In this document: in pieces, positions 1-7,785 of the stretch
Numbering within the stretch: position 1 is the stretch's first letter
How the letters are laid out: the number at the start of each line of letters is the position of its first letter
Assembly (NCBI GenBank): GCA_900315175.1
Contig: OMYA01000013.1
Location: 1-43,255 of the forward strand
Reading direction: 5' to 3'
DNA from: an uncultured Bacteroidales bacterium
Lineage (GTDB): Bacteria; Bacteroidota; Bacteroidia; Bacteroidales; F082
Length of the DNA: 43,255 bases
Notes under the pieces: generated by a model
Told to the model about the DNA's origin: nothing
The model's database searches: none
What the model saw: the letters and a program-made list of their open reading frames with translations, nothing else
Translations under genes and position numbers: made by a program

Positions 1-220
1 CAGCTTCTTCAATGTCAACTACCTCGCGGGTTCTCAGATCCGGATTCTGGCGATGGGCCTGAACCGCTTTGTTGAAATTGAGGATTCTTTCGATGTCGGG
101 TCCCTGTTGCATGGCTGTTACAGGAGTGATTCCGTTGTTGTTTTTTACAATTTCGTTTTTCTTGCACTGGCTCAATACGAGCATCATAGCAACTGCAATT
201 AATAAGATTGATTTTTTCAT
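1..220 (-). CDS. Small lipoprotein, C-terminus cut off by the window edge
   Basis: The ATG is at 220-218 and the frame stays open to base 1, giving 73 residues of an incomplete protein. The N-terminus is a short lipoprotein signal (MKKSILLIAVAMMLVLSQC) with the lipid-acceptor cysteine at residue 19, so the product should be anchored to an envelope membrane facing the periplasm or outside. The rest is polar with no motif I can name; the stretch NFNKAVQAHRQNP resembles the start of secreted Bacteroidales proteins of unknown function. A TAnnTTTG box lies at 261-268. The gene sits just downstream of a decayed copy of a TPR-HTH regulator. The lipoprotein call is solid; the function is unknown. Confidence 0.7.
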   Translation of the reverse strand, partial: MKKSILLIAVAMMLVLSQCKKNEIVKNNNGITPVTAMQQGPDIERILNFNKAVQAHRQNPDLRTREVVDIEEA

Positions 221-260
221 GATTTTAAAATTAAAAATGTTTTAAATGATATTTTCTGCT

Positions 261-295
261 CAAAATTACAATAAAAATCCGATGATGTCAACAAA
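261..295 (-). promoter_or_regulatory. Promoter of the partial lipoprotein gene
   Basis: Read on the minus strand: a TTTG (-33 type) at 295-292, 23 bases, then TAATTTTG (-7 box, consensus TAnnTTTG) at 268-261. The predicted start of transcription is near 257, giving a leader of about 37 bases. The -33 half lies inside a 56-bp repeat shared with the next promoter at 880-913. Confidence 0.5.
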
Positions 296-408
296 AAAGT
301 AGTGAGGAATTTTTGAGGCTTGAATGTATAAGAGTATCAATAAATTAAGGTGTTTTGAGACGTTTTTTCAGCATGCCGCTGATGCCGTTACATCAAAAAA
401 ATGATTCC
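286..408 (-). pseudogene. Remnant of the 3' end of a TPR-HTH regulator gene
   Basis: Bases 286-341 match 904-959 at 55 of 56 positions. In the intact gene this segment covers the stop codon and about 50 bases after it. Reading further into the gene, 342-408 still encodes a degraded version of the intact C-terminus: it translates as ESFF, stop, CNGISGMLKKRLKTP, stop, against SFFRQDDLSVMLKKYAKSHLTH in the intact copy. Nothing recognisable remains beyond about 408. It is best explained as the leftover of a duplicated regulator gene. The perfectly kept part includes the -33 element of the next promoter, which may be why it survived. Confidence 0.65.
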
Positions 409-450
409 AATTTTTGTTTTTTGGTAATTTTTTCTTTTCCTTTGTCAAAT

Positions 451-486
451 AAAAAAAGTACCCTTCCTTTTTTCAGGGAAGGGTAC
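451..486 (-). terminator. Rho-independent terminator of the DUF3244 gene
   Basis: A perfect 10-bp stem pairs 458-467 with 477-486 around a 9-base loop. On the minus strand it is followed by seven T (457-451). It lies 10 bases past the stop codon. Confidence 0.85.
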
Positions 487-496
487 AATTTTTTGT

Positions 497-853
497 TTAA
501 TCTGTAACACAAAACATCCCATAGTAACTGCTTCCGTCTACAAGTATGATGGTCACGGTGTAAAAACCTTCGTGATTAATTAATATGTTGATGTCGTCTG
601 GCGTGTCATAAATATTTACGAAGTCAATGTATACGCCATTCTGGTTGGTGATGAGAATGCGCGTTACACCGACGTTCTCGTTGACTGAAACCGACAATGA
701 ATGCCCGTTAATAAACACCGAGAATGGAATCTCTGACTGACCGCGGTTTCCTTCACCGTTTCCGTGCGCTCTGATGTCAACAGGATTGTTGTCTGCCATT
801 GTAGGCATGGCTAATGCAAGAAGCATCGTTAGGAATAAAATAAACTTTTTCAT
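497..853 (-). CDS. Secreted DUF3244-type small protein
   Basis: 118 residues. A classical signal peptide (MKKFILFLTMLLALAMPTMA, cleavage about residue 20) is followed by one small domain of about 95 residues, predicted all-beta. Its layout matches the Bacteroidales secreted family DUF3244: a polar N-terminal strand, a central SVNENVGVTRILI strand, and a C-terminal GFYTVTI strand ending near GMFCVTD. The molecular role of that family is not known to me. The gene has its own promoter (880-913) and a strong terminator, and lies directly downstream of the TPR-HTH regulator at 955-2550, which suggests but does not prove that the regulator controls it. Confidence 0.75.
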   Translation of the reverse strand: MKKFILFLTMLLALAMPTMADNNPVDIRAHGNGEGNRGQSEIPFSVFINGHSLSVSVNENVGVTRILITNQNGVYIDFVNIYDTPDDINILINHEGFYTVTIILVDGSSYYGMFCVTD

Positions 854-879
854 ACAGTTGATTTTTTAATGATTACACA

Positions 880-913
880 CAAATTTAATCTTAAAAAACA
901 TTTTGTCGACAAA
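880..913 (-). promoter_or_regulatory. Promoter of the DUF3244 gene
   Basis: On the minus strand: TTTG at 913-910, 22 bases, then TAAATTTG at 887-880, a full match to TAnnTTTG. The leader to the ATG at 853 is about 23 bases. The -33 half lies in the 56-bp repeat also present at 286-341. Confidence 0.55.
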
Positions 914-959
914 AAAGTAGTGAGGAATTTTTGAGGCTTGAATGTATAAGAGTATCAAT
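904..959. repeat. 56-bp direct repeat, copy 2 (copy 1 at 286-341)
   Basis: 55 of 56 bases are identical to 286-341; the single difference is G at 908 against A at 290. It spans the stop codon of the TPR-HTH regulator and the -33 element of the downstream promoter. Its high identity next to the decayed coding part of copy 1 suggests recent conversion between copies or selection on the promoter half. Confidence 0.9.
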
Positions 960-2550
960 GAGTTAAGTGTGATTTTGCGTATTTTTTCAGCATAACACTC
1001 AAGTCGTCCTGCCTGAAAAATGACGCTATTTTTTTTGTTCTGTCTCTTACGCTGTTGTATTGCACACCCATCAAAGCCCCAATCTCTTTGTTGTTCATCC
1101 CAACAAAAATCAAACCACAACACAATGTGTCGTCATAACTCATCTTGGTGTATTCCTGTGCGAGCGCTATTAAGAAATCGCCAAAATACCGGTTTACATT
1201 TTCAATAAAAGCGTCCTTCTCCTTTTTGGTCAGCTTCAAATCGTCATAAGTGTTGGTTTGCGCGCTTTTTATACTGGTTTTCTTTGCCAACTCCATTTTT
1301 GCAAACGACGGATCGTTCACTATCTGAACCATGCCTTCCTTAAACCACTTGTCCACATCGGTATATTCCCTCTTCTTCAAAATCTTAATCTCATTAATCA
1401 AATCACTTATTCGCTTTTTGTGCTTGATATTCAATGCAGTAATAATAACAAATGTAAGAAAAACGCAAGCAAAGAATATCAAAACAATCCTGAAAACGTC
1501 GCTCTTTTTGTTATGACTCGTCTTCTTTAAGAAATCCTCATAAAGACTTATTATCTCAGCTTTAGCCGACGAGCGTTCGATTTCTTTGAAATAGTTGTCA
1601 GAATAAAGATTTTTGTAATACAAACTCTTGGTTTCATCGCCTAAAACCGAATATATATCCGATAAATGCTTGGCAGCTGAAATACAGGTGTATTCATTCT
1701 TACTGGTAAGACAATCGCTGAGATAAATGATTGCCGAATCATAAACCTTGTCGGAATGAAACATGTGCGCCAACGCTATTTTGTTGTATGACAGCTCCCT
1801 CTCCGACGAATGCCTGACGAGGTCTCTTATCATTAAATATGCTGAGTCTCTCTTGTTATTCTTATGATAAATCGTTGCAATACAACGCTTTGAATCAGTA
1901 GCAGTGCCGTTTGCTTTACCTCCAGTCAATAATATTGCCTCTTTGTAATAAATTATCGCGCTGTCAAGGCTGTTGTCCATATAATAACAATAGCCGATTT
2001 GTTTGCGGTTAATGGCCAATGCAACGCTGTCGTTGAGCGTATGGTAACACTTGAAGGCCCTATTGAATGCGTCTTTCGACTGCCTGATGCAGTTTTCGTT
2101 ATACATGATTTCGCCTAACCGCTCATAAATCAATCCGTTGAATTTTATGATATGATGGTCAGAATACTCGTTTTCCTGCATTATTTCGGCTGCCGTGAGA
2201 TAATCCTTGCAGGCCGGCACAATATTGTCTTTTTCCTGCTCTCCAATAGCTTTGTAATAATGTGCTCTCGCTGTTTTATACGCCAAATCAGCGTCTTTTG
2301 GATATATGGATGATAAACTGTCGAAATAGGCAGCGGCTGCTATTACAGCGCTGTCGTTGCTCTGCGGGAGATAGTTTTTATATAATGAATCGGCAACGAT
2401 AACCGCCTCATATTGCTTCAAATCGTTGCTGTCCAATGATAATTGCGCTTTAACCGCAAAAGGGTCGCTATCTGATGTCTTGGGCTTATTCCCGCAATTG
2501 GTGATAACAAAAGCTATCACTATTAAATATAGTATATATAGTCTTTTCAC
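955..2550 (-). CDS. Membrane-spanning TPR sensor with C-terminal LuxR-like HTH
   Basis: 531 residues from a GTG at 2550. A TTG six codons earlier is possible but lies only 5 bases from the -7 box, so I prefer GTG. Order of parts: lipoprotein-like signal with Cys at residue 19; about 320 residues of TPR-like helices; one membrane span near 352-375; a basic coil; then a C-terminal helix-turn-helix around 480-515 (KEIGALMGVQYNSVRDR), in the position of LuxR/GerE-type HTHs. The architecture predicts periplasmic TPRs sensing something and a cytoplasmic DNA-binding end, a type common in Bacteroidales but mostly uncharacterised. It shares the domain order and C-terminal sequence pattern of the gene at 41275-42369. 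The first target is probably the DUF3244 gene next door (inference). Confidence 0.75.
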   Translation of the reverse strand: MKRLYILYLIVIAFVITNCGNKPKTSDSDPFAVKAQLSLDSNDLKQYEAVIVADSLYKNYLPQSNDSAVIAAAAYFDSLSSIYPKDADLAYKTARAHYYKAIGEQEKDNIVPACKDYLTAAEIMQENEYSDHHIIKFNGLIYERLGEIMYNENCIRQSKDAFNRAFKCYHTLNDSVALAINRKQIGYCYYMDNSLDSAIIYYKEAILLTGGKANGTATDSKRCIATIYHKNNKRDSAYLMIRDLVRHSSERELSYNKIALAHMFHSDKVYDSAIIYLSDCLTSKNEYTCISAAKHLSDIYSVLGDETKSLYYKNLYSDNYFKEIERSSAKAEIISLYEDFLKKTSHNKKSDVFRIVLIFFACVFLTFVIITALNIKHKKRISDLINEIKILKKREYTDVDKWFKEGMVQIVNDPSFAKMELAKKTSIKSAQTNTYDDLKLTKKEKDAFIENVNRYFGDFLIALAQEYTKMSYDDTLCCGLIFVGMNNKEIGALMGVQYNSVRDRTKKIASFFRQDDLSVMLKKYAKSHLTH

Positions 2551-2573
2551 GATATATCGGTAATTCAATTGTG

Positions 2574-2581
2574 CAAATATA
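2574..2581 (-). promoter_or_regulatory. -7 box of the TPR-HTH regulator
   Basis: TATATTTG on the minus strand, a full match to TAnnTTTG. Transcription would begin near 2570, giving about 20 bases of leader to the GTG at 2550. Confidence 0.5.
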
Positions 2582-2600
2582 CAATTATTTTCTCAATAAT

Positions 2601-2630
2601 AAAAAAAGGATGCCAAATTTTGGCATCCTT
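2601..2630 (-). terminator. Terminator after dnaK
   Basis: A 12-base inverted repeat (2606-2617 with 2619-2630) folds into a stem of about 10 bp; on the minus strand it runs into seven T (2607-2601). It lies 28 bases past the dnaK stop. Confidence 0.85.
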
Positions 2631-2657
2631 CAACCATAAACCGTAAACGGTAAACAA

Positions 2658-4583
2658 TTACTTCACCTCCTCAAAATCCACGTCAGTCACATCCGGGTCT
2701 GAACCGCCGTTGTTGCCGCCGTTTCCCGGGTTCTGTGGACCTTGTTGGCCGCCGAATGGGCCTTGTGGACCGCCCTGTGCACCGGCGTTCTTGTACATCT
2801 CTTCCGATGCCTTCTGCCAGATGCCGTTCATCTCTGCCATGGCGGCGTCGATGCCGGCGATGTCCTGTGCCTTGTGAGCTGTCTTCAGCTTCTCGAGAGC
2901 GCTCTCTATCTCGCCCTTCTTGTCGGCTGGCAGCTTGTCACCATATTCCTTCAGCTGTTTCTCAGTGTTGAAAATCATGGCGTCGGCAGCGTTGATCTTG
3001 TCGATGCGCTCACGTTCTTTCTTGTCGGCATCAGCATTTGCTTCCGCTTCTGCCTTCATCCTCTTGATTTCGTCGTCGCTCAAGCCTGACGATGCCTCGA
3101 TACGGATGCTCTGAGTCTTGCCTGTGGCTTTATCCTTAGCGCTCACGTTCAAGATACCGTTGGCGTCGATGTCGAATGTCACCTCAATCTGCGGGACACC
3201 TCTTGGCGCTGGCGGGATGTTGTCGAGGTTGAATCTGCCGATGGTCTTGTTCTGGTTGGCCATCGGACGCTCGCCCTGCAACACGTGGATCTCCACCGAT
3301 GGCTGGTTGTCGACAGCTGTCGAGAACACCTCCGATTTCTTGAACGGGATGGTGGTGTTGCTCTCGATGAGCTTTGTCATCACGCCGCCGAGGGTCTCGA
3401 TACCGAGTGACAACGGTGTCACATCAAGCAACAGCACGTCTTTCACCTCGCCTGTGAGCACGCCGCCCTGGATTGAAGCTCCGATAGCGACCACTTCGTC
3501 CGGGTTCACGCCCTTTGAAGGCTCTTTCTTGAAGAAGTCGCGGACGATGTTCTGGATGGCAGGGATACGTGTCGAACCGCCCACCAAGATGACGTCGTCG
3601 ATGTCGCTCACGCTCATGCCGGCATCCTGCAATGCCTTGCGGCAAGGCTCGATGGTCGCCTGGATGAGGTCGTCGCACAACTGCTCGAACTTGGCTCTTG
3701 AGAGCTTGCGCACCAGGTGTTTAGGTCCGCTCTGTGTTGCTGTGATATATGGCAGGTTGATTTCTGTCTCTGTCGATGCTGACAACTCAATCTTTGCCTT
3801 CTCAGCGGCCTCTTTCAGTCTCTGGAGTGACATAGGGTCCTTGCGGAGGTCGATGTTCTCGTCGTGCATGAACTCTTCTGCCAGCCAGTTGATGATTCTC
3901 TCGTCGAAGTCGTCGCCGCCGAGGTGGGTGTTGCCGTTTGTCGATTTCACCTCAAACACGCCGTCGCCGAGCTCGAGGATTGAGATATCGAATGTACCGC
4001 CACCGAGGTCGTACACCGCAACCTTCACATCGCTCTTCTTCTTGTCCAAGCCGTATGCCAAAGCTGCCGCTGTAGGCTCGTTGATGATACGGCGCACGTT
4101 CAAACCTGCTATCTCGCCAGCTTCCTTAGTAGCCTGACGCTGTGAGTCGCTGAAGTATGCAGGCACCGTGATGACGGCCTCTGTGACAGGCTGTCCGAGA
4201 TAGTCCTCTGCGGTCTTCTTCATCTTCTGAAGCACCATTGCCGAAATCTCCTGCGGTGTGTAAAGCTTGCCGTCGATGTCGATACGTGGTGTGTTGTTGC
4301 CGCCCTTTACCACTTTATAAGGTACACGGCCAATCTCGCTCTGCATCTTGTCGTAGGTCTCACCCATGAAACGCTTGATAGAATAAACGGTTCTCAACGG
4401 GTTTGTGATGGCCTGACGTTTTGCAGGCTCGCCAACCTTGCGCTCGCCATTGTCGGTGAATGCCACAATTGACGGGGTGGTGCGGTGTCCTTCACTGTTT
4501 TGAATAACTACCGGCTCACTGCCTTCCATAACTGAAACGCATGAGTTTGTTGTTCCTAAATCGATACCAATGATTTTTGACAT
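2658..4583 (-). CDS. dnaK: Molecular chaperone DnaK (Hsp70)
   Basis: 641 residues, full family length. It is the ATP-driven chaperone that binds exposed hydrophobic segments with DnaJ and GrpE. The sequence shows the N-terminal nucleotide-binding signature [10 protein letters not shown], the second signature [13 protein letters not shown] near residue 195, the third [12 protein letters not shown] near 340, the interdomain linker [19 protein letters not shown], and a Gly/Gln/Asn-rich tail ending DVDFEEVK. A purine-rich AGGAG stands about 9 bases before the ATG, which is unusual in this window, where most genes lack a Shine-Dalgarno match. It is transcribed alone, with grpE and dnaJ not adjacent. 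Short palindromes upstream may be operators. Confidence 0.97.
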   Translation of the reverse strand: MSKIIGIDLGTTNSCVSVMEGSEPVVIQNSEGHRTTPSIVAFTDNGERKVGEPAKRQAITNPLRTVYSIKRFMGETYDKMQSEIGRVPYKVVKGGNNTPRIDIDGKLYTPQEISAMVLQKMKKTAEDYLGQPVTEAVITVPAYFSDSQRQATKEAGEIAGLNVRRIINEPTAAALAYGLDKKKSDVKVAVYDLGGGTFDISILELGDGVFEVKSTNGNTHLGGDDFDERIINWLAEEFMHDENIDLRKDPMSLQRLKEAAEKAKIELSASTETEINLPYITATQSGPKHLVRKLSRAKFEQLCDDLIQATIEPCRKALQDAGMSVSDIDDVILVGGSTRIPAIQNIVRDFFKKEPSKGVNPDEVVAIGASIQGGVLTGEVKDVLLLDVTPLSLGIETLGGVMTKLIESNTTIPFKKSEVFSTAVDNQPSVEIHVLQGERPMANQNKTIGRFNLDNIPPAPRGVPQIEVTFDIDANGILNVSAKDKATGKTQSIRIEASSGLSDDEIKRMKAEAEANADADKKERERIDKINAADAMIFNTEKQLKEYGDKLPADKKGEIESALEKLKTAHKAQDIAGIDAAMAEMNGIWQKASEEMYKNAGAQGGPQGPFGGQQGPQNPGNGGNNGGSDPDVTDVDFEEVK

Positions 4584-4613
4584 AATTTTGTTCTCCTATA
4601 TTTTTATTCTACT

Positions 4614-4680
4614 TTTTGTCATTTTGCGACAAAAGCGGAACAAAAATTATGCCAAAACTAAGAAATATGACAAAATGTCA
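4614..4680 (-). promoter_or_regulatory. Possible dnaK control region with two palindromes
   Basis: The gap upstream of dnaK has an inverted repeat TTTTGTC-N7-GACAAAA (4614-4634) and a second palindrome TGACA-AAA-TGTCA (4668-4680). A candidate -7 box TAGTTTTG (minus, 4660-4653) lies between them. No CIRCE-type HrcA operator was seen. The assignment as operators is inference. Confidence 0.35.
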
Positions 4681-4684
4681 CTTT

Positions 4685-5719
4685 TTATCTGTTCGGGTTG
4701 TTGATAAAACCGAATTGTTCGAAGTCCTCGCAGATTTTTATTCTGGAGTTTTCCATTATCGTGACGAACTTGCTCTTCGACACTCTCGACGACATTATGC
4801 CGTTGCCGTTTGTCACGTTGGTGTAATTTGGCACATCCTGGATGGCACTGCTTGAATTGGTGATGAGGTGGTAGTTGTACAAATCTTCACCGATAGCGAA
4901 AATTCTGAACTCAAACTCGTCAAACCAGCGCTGCACACCGACAGGACTGTTGTTTATAAGATAATTGTCGTTTCCTATTAAAGTGAAAAGTGCATTAGGC
5001 GTGTAATTGATGGCATAATACATGTCGTTGTTCGAGGTTGTAAACAGATTTGATTCCGTCCCTTCGCCCAATGTCCATTTTATCGAACGTTTAACGGTGT
5101 CTTGCGAGCCCGGCATCAATTCTGAATAGTTGAAAAAGCCATACACTTCAAAATATGAAGCTGTGCTGTGATACATGGTGCTGGCGTCTCTCACTCTCCA
5201 TTCCACACTCGCCGACTGACCCGTAAACCCCACTGTGTTGACGACAGGTTTTTTGAAAGTGAAACCGTTGATGGTCGTGGTGCTGGCAGAAATATTGACA
5301 TCGTCAGCTTTTCTTACAACATTAAGAGTGTATTCATTACCTTCAACCAATTTTTTTGTTGTGTAATAGTATCTTTGCCAGCAATTGTTGTAGAAAGTGG
5401 CGTCCGGATCGTATGGAATCCATATCGAGATGGTGTCAAGCGGAATAGTCTGAGAAGCAGGACTACCTTCAAAAACACCTGTAAAAGTCACCTCAATCTC
5501 ATCGTATTTGTAGTTGTTCGCATCATAATCATAGGCCAACACGTTGGCATTACCGATGAAACTATGGGTAATCTTAAAGAAATTGGTGTCCGCACCAGGA
5601 TCAAGCATGGCATAAACAATAGTGGTGTCACCTTCATCGCTGTAGAGGTTGACTTTATTGCTGCAAGAACTCATAATCAAAGCAGCCACAACAAAAATTG
5701 CAAAAAATATTTTTTTCAT
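4685..5719 (-). CDS. Bacteroidetes lipoprotein of unknown function, paralog B
   Basis: 344 residues from the ATG at 5719, chosen because it begins a clean lipoprotein signal (MKKIFFAIFVVAALIMSSC, Cys 19); a more distal start would put 11 polar residues in front. The body is predicted beta-rich. It is a clear paralog of the next gene upstream (5892-6863): both share GDTTIVY, LDTIS, YYYTTK or YYFTTK, EYTL, YxELMPG, NNSPxGVQRW and DVPNY/EVPNY. The layout resembles DUF4249-like outer-membrane lipoproteins, but I cannot confirm the family. It is separated from its partner by a GTCATTTCGA repeat. Function is unknown. Confidence 0.75.
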   Translation of the reverse strand: MKKIFFAIFVVAALIMSSCSNKVNLYSDEGDTTIVYAMLDPGADTNFFKITHSFIGNANVLAYDYDANNYKYDEIEVTFTGVFEGSPASQTIPLDTISIWIPYDPDATFYNNCWQRYYYTTKKLVEGNEYTLNVVRKADDVNISASTTTINGFTFKKPVVNTVGFTGQSASVEWRVRDASTMYHSTASYFEVYGFFNYSELMPGSQDTVKRSIKWTLGEGTESNLFTTSNNDMYYAINYTPNALFTLIGNDNYLINNSPVGVQRWFDEFEFRIFAIGEDLYNYHLITNSSSAIQDVPNYTNVTNGNGIMSSRVSKSKFVTIMENSRIKICEDFEQFGFINNPNR

Positions 5720-5745
5720 ATTCAATAATTTAACTTTTACCACAT

Positions 5746-5841
5746 TCCTCATCTCGACCGAAGCGTACTAATGCTGTCATTTCAAGCGAAGCATACCCCA
5801 ACCGTCATTTCGACCGAAGCGAAGCGGAGTGGAGAAATCTC
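5746..5841. repeat. GTCATTTCGA repeat, best copy 5804-5841, with degraded copies before it
   Basis: 5804-5841 carries the family pattern GTCATTTCGACCGAAGCG followed by GGAGTGGAGAAATCTC. Two partial copies precede it (CTCGACCGAAGCGTA from about 5752 and GTCATTTCAAGCGAAGC at 5776). It occupies the gap between the two paralogous lipoproteins. Confidence 0.8.
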
Positions 5842-5891
5842 ATTCAAACTTGCAAAAATACATTTTTTTTAATTATCAGCGTAAAATATTT

Positions 5892-6863
5892 TTACAAATT
5901 CGGATCGTATATAAACCCGTAAGGATAGTCTTCTGAAATCCTTTTTCTGCAAAGCTGCTCTATCACATGGAAGGTGCTTACCGTGGTACGCGACGACAAA
6001 AGCCCTACGCCGTTCTCGACATTTGAGTAATTTGGCACTTCAGGAATGACACTCGTGGCATTGTTAATGATATGATAATCATACAGTTCCTCTCCGTAGA
6101 CAAAGAGTTTGAACTCAAACGGCTCAAGCCAGCGCTGCACGCCATACGGACTGTTGTTTTTCAGATAATCGTCTTTTTCCAATAAAAAGAAAAGCGTGGA
6201 TGGGGTGTAATATGTCGAATAATAATGGAATGTCGTGTTTTGCCATTCGTCTGCCTCTCCCGATCCGAGTGTCCATTGCATAAAACGCTCAACGGTGTCG
6301 GTGGCGCCTGGCATCAATTCCTTATAATGAAAATAGCCGATGACAGTGAACGAGCCGGCATTGATATTCGGAGCCTCCGGATGGTGTGCGCCCGCCCATT
6401 GAACCTGGTTTACGACATTTGACCTGAAATTGATATATTTCCCCATTGGCCTGATAAAACTGATGTCGCAAATGGTCCTGGCTTTGGAAGTGACTGCGAC
6501 ATTGTCGGCTTTTCTCAAAATGATAAGCGTATATTCCTCATTGGTAAGGAGTCTCTTCGTTGTGAAATAATACTTCTTCAGCAGTCCGTCAGTCATCAGC
6601 GAGATGGTGTCAAGCATGATGGTGTCGGGTAGGGGCTCGTCTTTGAAAAGCCCGGCAAATCTGACATCCAAATCATCAAAATTGTACTCATATTCATTTT
6701 CCAATGACGATTTCGAGATGCGGAAATAGTTGGTGTCGGCATTGACATCAAGCACAGTATATACTATTGTCGTGTCGCCATTATAGCAATACAAGTCGAA
6801 ATCCGTCGTGCATCCGATGAGAATAGTCATCGCCAGCACTATGATTGGTAAAAACTTTTTCAT
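5892..6863 (-). CDS. Bacteroidetes lipoprotein of unknown function, paralog A
   Basis: 323 residues. Lipoprotein signal MKKFLPIIVLAMTILIGC with Cys 18, then a probably beta-rich body. It shares its conserved blocks and their order with the gene at 4685-5719, including a near-identical ending pattern (VPNY, N-GxG-SSR, ISED or ICED, FI-PN). The pair looks like a tandem duplication that has diverged considerably. A TATCTTTG -7 box lies at 6889-6882 and the gene diverges from panB. It may be an envelope protein of the DUF4249-like type; this is a resemblance only, and no substrate or partner can be named from sequence. Confidence 0.75.
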   Translation of the reverse strand: MKKFLPIIVLAMTILIGCTTDFDLYCYNGDTTIVYTVLDVNADTNYFRISKSSLENEYEYNFDDLDVRFAGLFKDEPLPDTIMLDTISLMTDGLLKKYYFTTKRLLTNEEYTLIILRKADNVAVTSKARTICDISFIRPMGKYINFRSNVVNQVQWAGAHHPEAPNINAGSFTVIGYFHYKELMPGATDTVERFMQWTLGSGEADEWQNTTFHYYSTYYTPSTLFFLLEKDDYLKNNSPYGVQRWLEPFEFKLFVYGEELYDYHIINNATSVIPEVPNYSNVENGVGLLSSRTTVSTFHVIEQLCRKRISEDYPYGFIYDPNL

Positions 6864-6881
6864 ATTAGGTTAATATGTGCG

Positions 6882-6910
6882 CAAAGATATGTTTTTTTTG
6901 TCTATTTTTG
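6882..6910. promoter_or_regulatory. Divergent -7 boxes for the lipoprotein and panB
   Basis: TATCTTTG on the minus strand (6889-6882) serves the lipoprotein, with about 15 bases of leader. TATTTTTG on the plus strand (6903-6910) serves panB. The two boxes are 13 bases apart, so the promoters overlap and may compete. Confidence 0.55.
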
Positions 6911-6926
6911 CAAAAAATTTTAAAAA

Positions 6927-7742
6927 ATGTATTTGTCACATAACGTTTCTTTGGTCACGACACACGTGCTTCAGGAAATGAAGAACAGAGGCGAGAAGAT
7001 TGCCATGCTTACCGCATACGACTACACGATGGCGAAGATTCTCGACCAGTCAAATATTGATGTAATCCTTGTTGGCGACAGTGCTTCCAATGTCATGGAA
7101 GGCCATCCTACCACATTGCCGATAACCCTTGACGAGATGATAATCTACGGTGCTTCGGTGGTGCGTGCCGTGTCGCATGCCATGGTGGTGGTCGACATGC
7201 CTTTCGGAACATATCAGGGCAACTCGAAGATAGCTCTTGAGTCGGCAATCCGCATCATGAAGGAGACGGGTGCCAACGCCGTGAAGATGGAAGGCGGCCG
7301 CGAGATCCTCGAATCTGTTGAGCGTATCCTCTGTGCCGGCATCCCGGTGATGGGCCATCTTGGACTTACTCCGCAGAGTATCAACAAGTTCGGAACGTAT
7401 GTGGTGCGTGCTAAAGAAGAATATGAGGCCAACAAACTGCGTGAGGATGCGATCCTGCTTCAGGAAAAAGGCGTGTTCAGCATAGTGCTCGAGAAGATTC
7501 CGGCAGCCTTGGCAGCAGAGGTGTCAAAGTCACTCAACATCCCGACCATCGGCATCGGTGCCGGTAACGGATGCGACGGACAGGTGCTGGTTTTGCAGGA
7601 CATGCTCGGCCTTTCAAACGACTTCTCACCGCGTTTCCTGCGTCGCTACAACAACCTGTACACGAGCATCAAAGACAGCGTTCATTCATACATAAACGAT
7701 GTGAAAGAGGTCACATTCCCAAATGAAAGTGAACAATATTAA
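6927..7742 (+). CDS. panB: 3-methyl-2-oxobutanoate hydroxymethyltransferase (PanB)
   Basis: 271 residues, normal length. It transfers a hydroxymethyl group from 5,10-methylene-THF to 2-oxoisovalerate, making ketopantoate, the first step of pantothenate and coenzyme A synthesis. Family marks: [14 protein letters not shown] near the N-terminus, [19 protein letters not shown] with a metal-binding Asp, [11 protein letters not shown] with the second metal Asp, VKMEGG, and the late [20 protein letters not shown] block. The other pan genes are not adjacent. It begins with an ATG 16 bases after a -7 box and ends 15 bases before a 20-bp palindrome. Confidence 0.96.
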   Translation: MYLSHNVSLVTTHVLQEMKNRGEKIAMLTAYDYTMAKILDQSNIDVILVGDSASNVMEGHPTTLPITLDEMIIYGASVVRAVSHAMVVVDMPFGTYQGNSKIALESAIRIMKETGANAVKMEGGREILESVERILCAGIPVMGHLGLTPQSINKFGTYVVRAKEEYEANKLREDAILLQEKGVFSIVLEKIPAALAAEVSKSLNIPTIGIGAGNGCDGQVLVLQDMLGLSNDFSPRFLRRYNNLYTSIKDSVHSYINDVKEVTFPNESEQY

Positions 7743-7756
7743 TTTTTAACCCGTAA

Positions 7757-7776
7757 GGACAAGGCATGCCTTGTCC
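7757..7776. repeat. Perfect 20-bp palindrome between panB and the RluA gene
   Basis: GGACAAGGCATGCCTTGTCC is its own reverse complement. It ends 9 bases before the preferred start of the next gene, so as RNA it could form a hairpin just upstream of the initiation region. Similar GGACAAGG/CCTTGTCC elements are, from memory, dispersed in Bacteroidota genomes. Confidence 0.85.
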
Positions 7777-7785
7777 CAACAGGAT

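Noticed and set aside
866..1123. 85-codon minus-strand open frame overlapping the regulator end
   Set aside because: It runs in another frame of the regulator's 3' end and the repeat; no signal, domain or promoter supports it.
3118..4137. Long open frame (339 codons) on the plus strand opposite dnaK
   Set aside because: It is a shadow of the GC-rich, strongly biased dnaK reading frame; dnaK is complete and conserved, and the plus-strand protein has no recognisable features.
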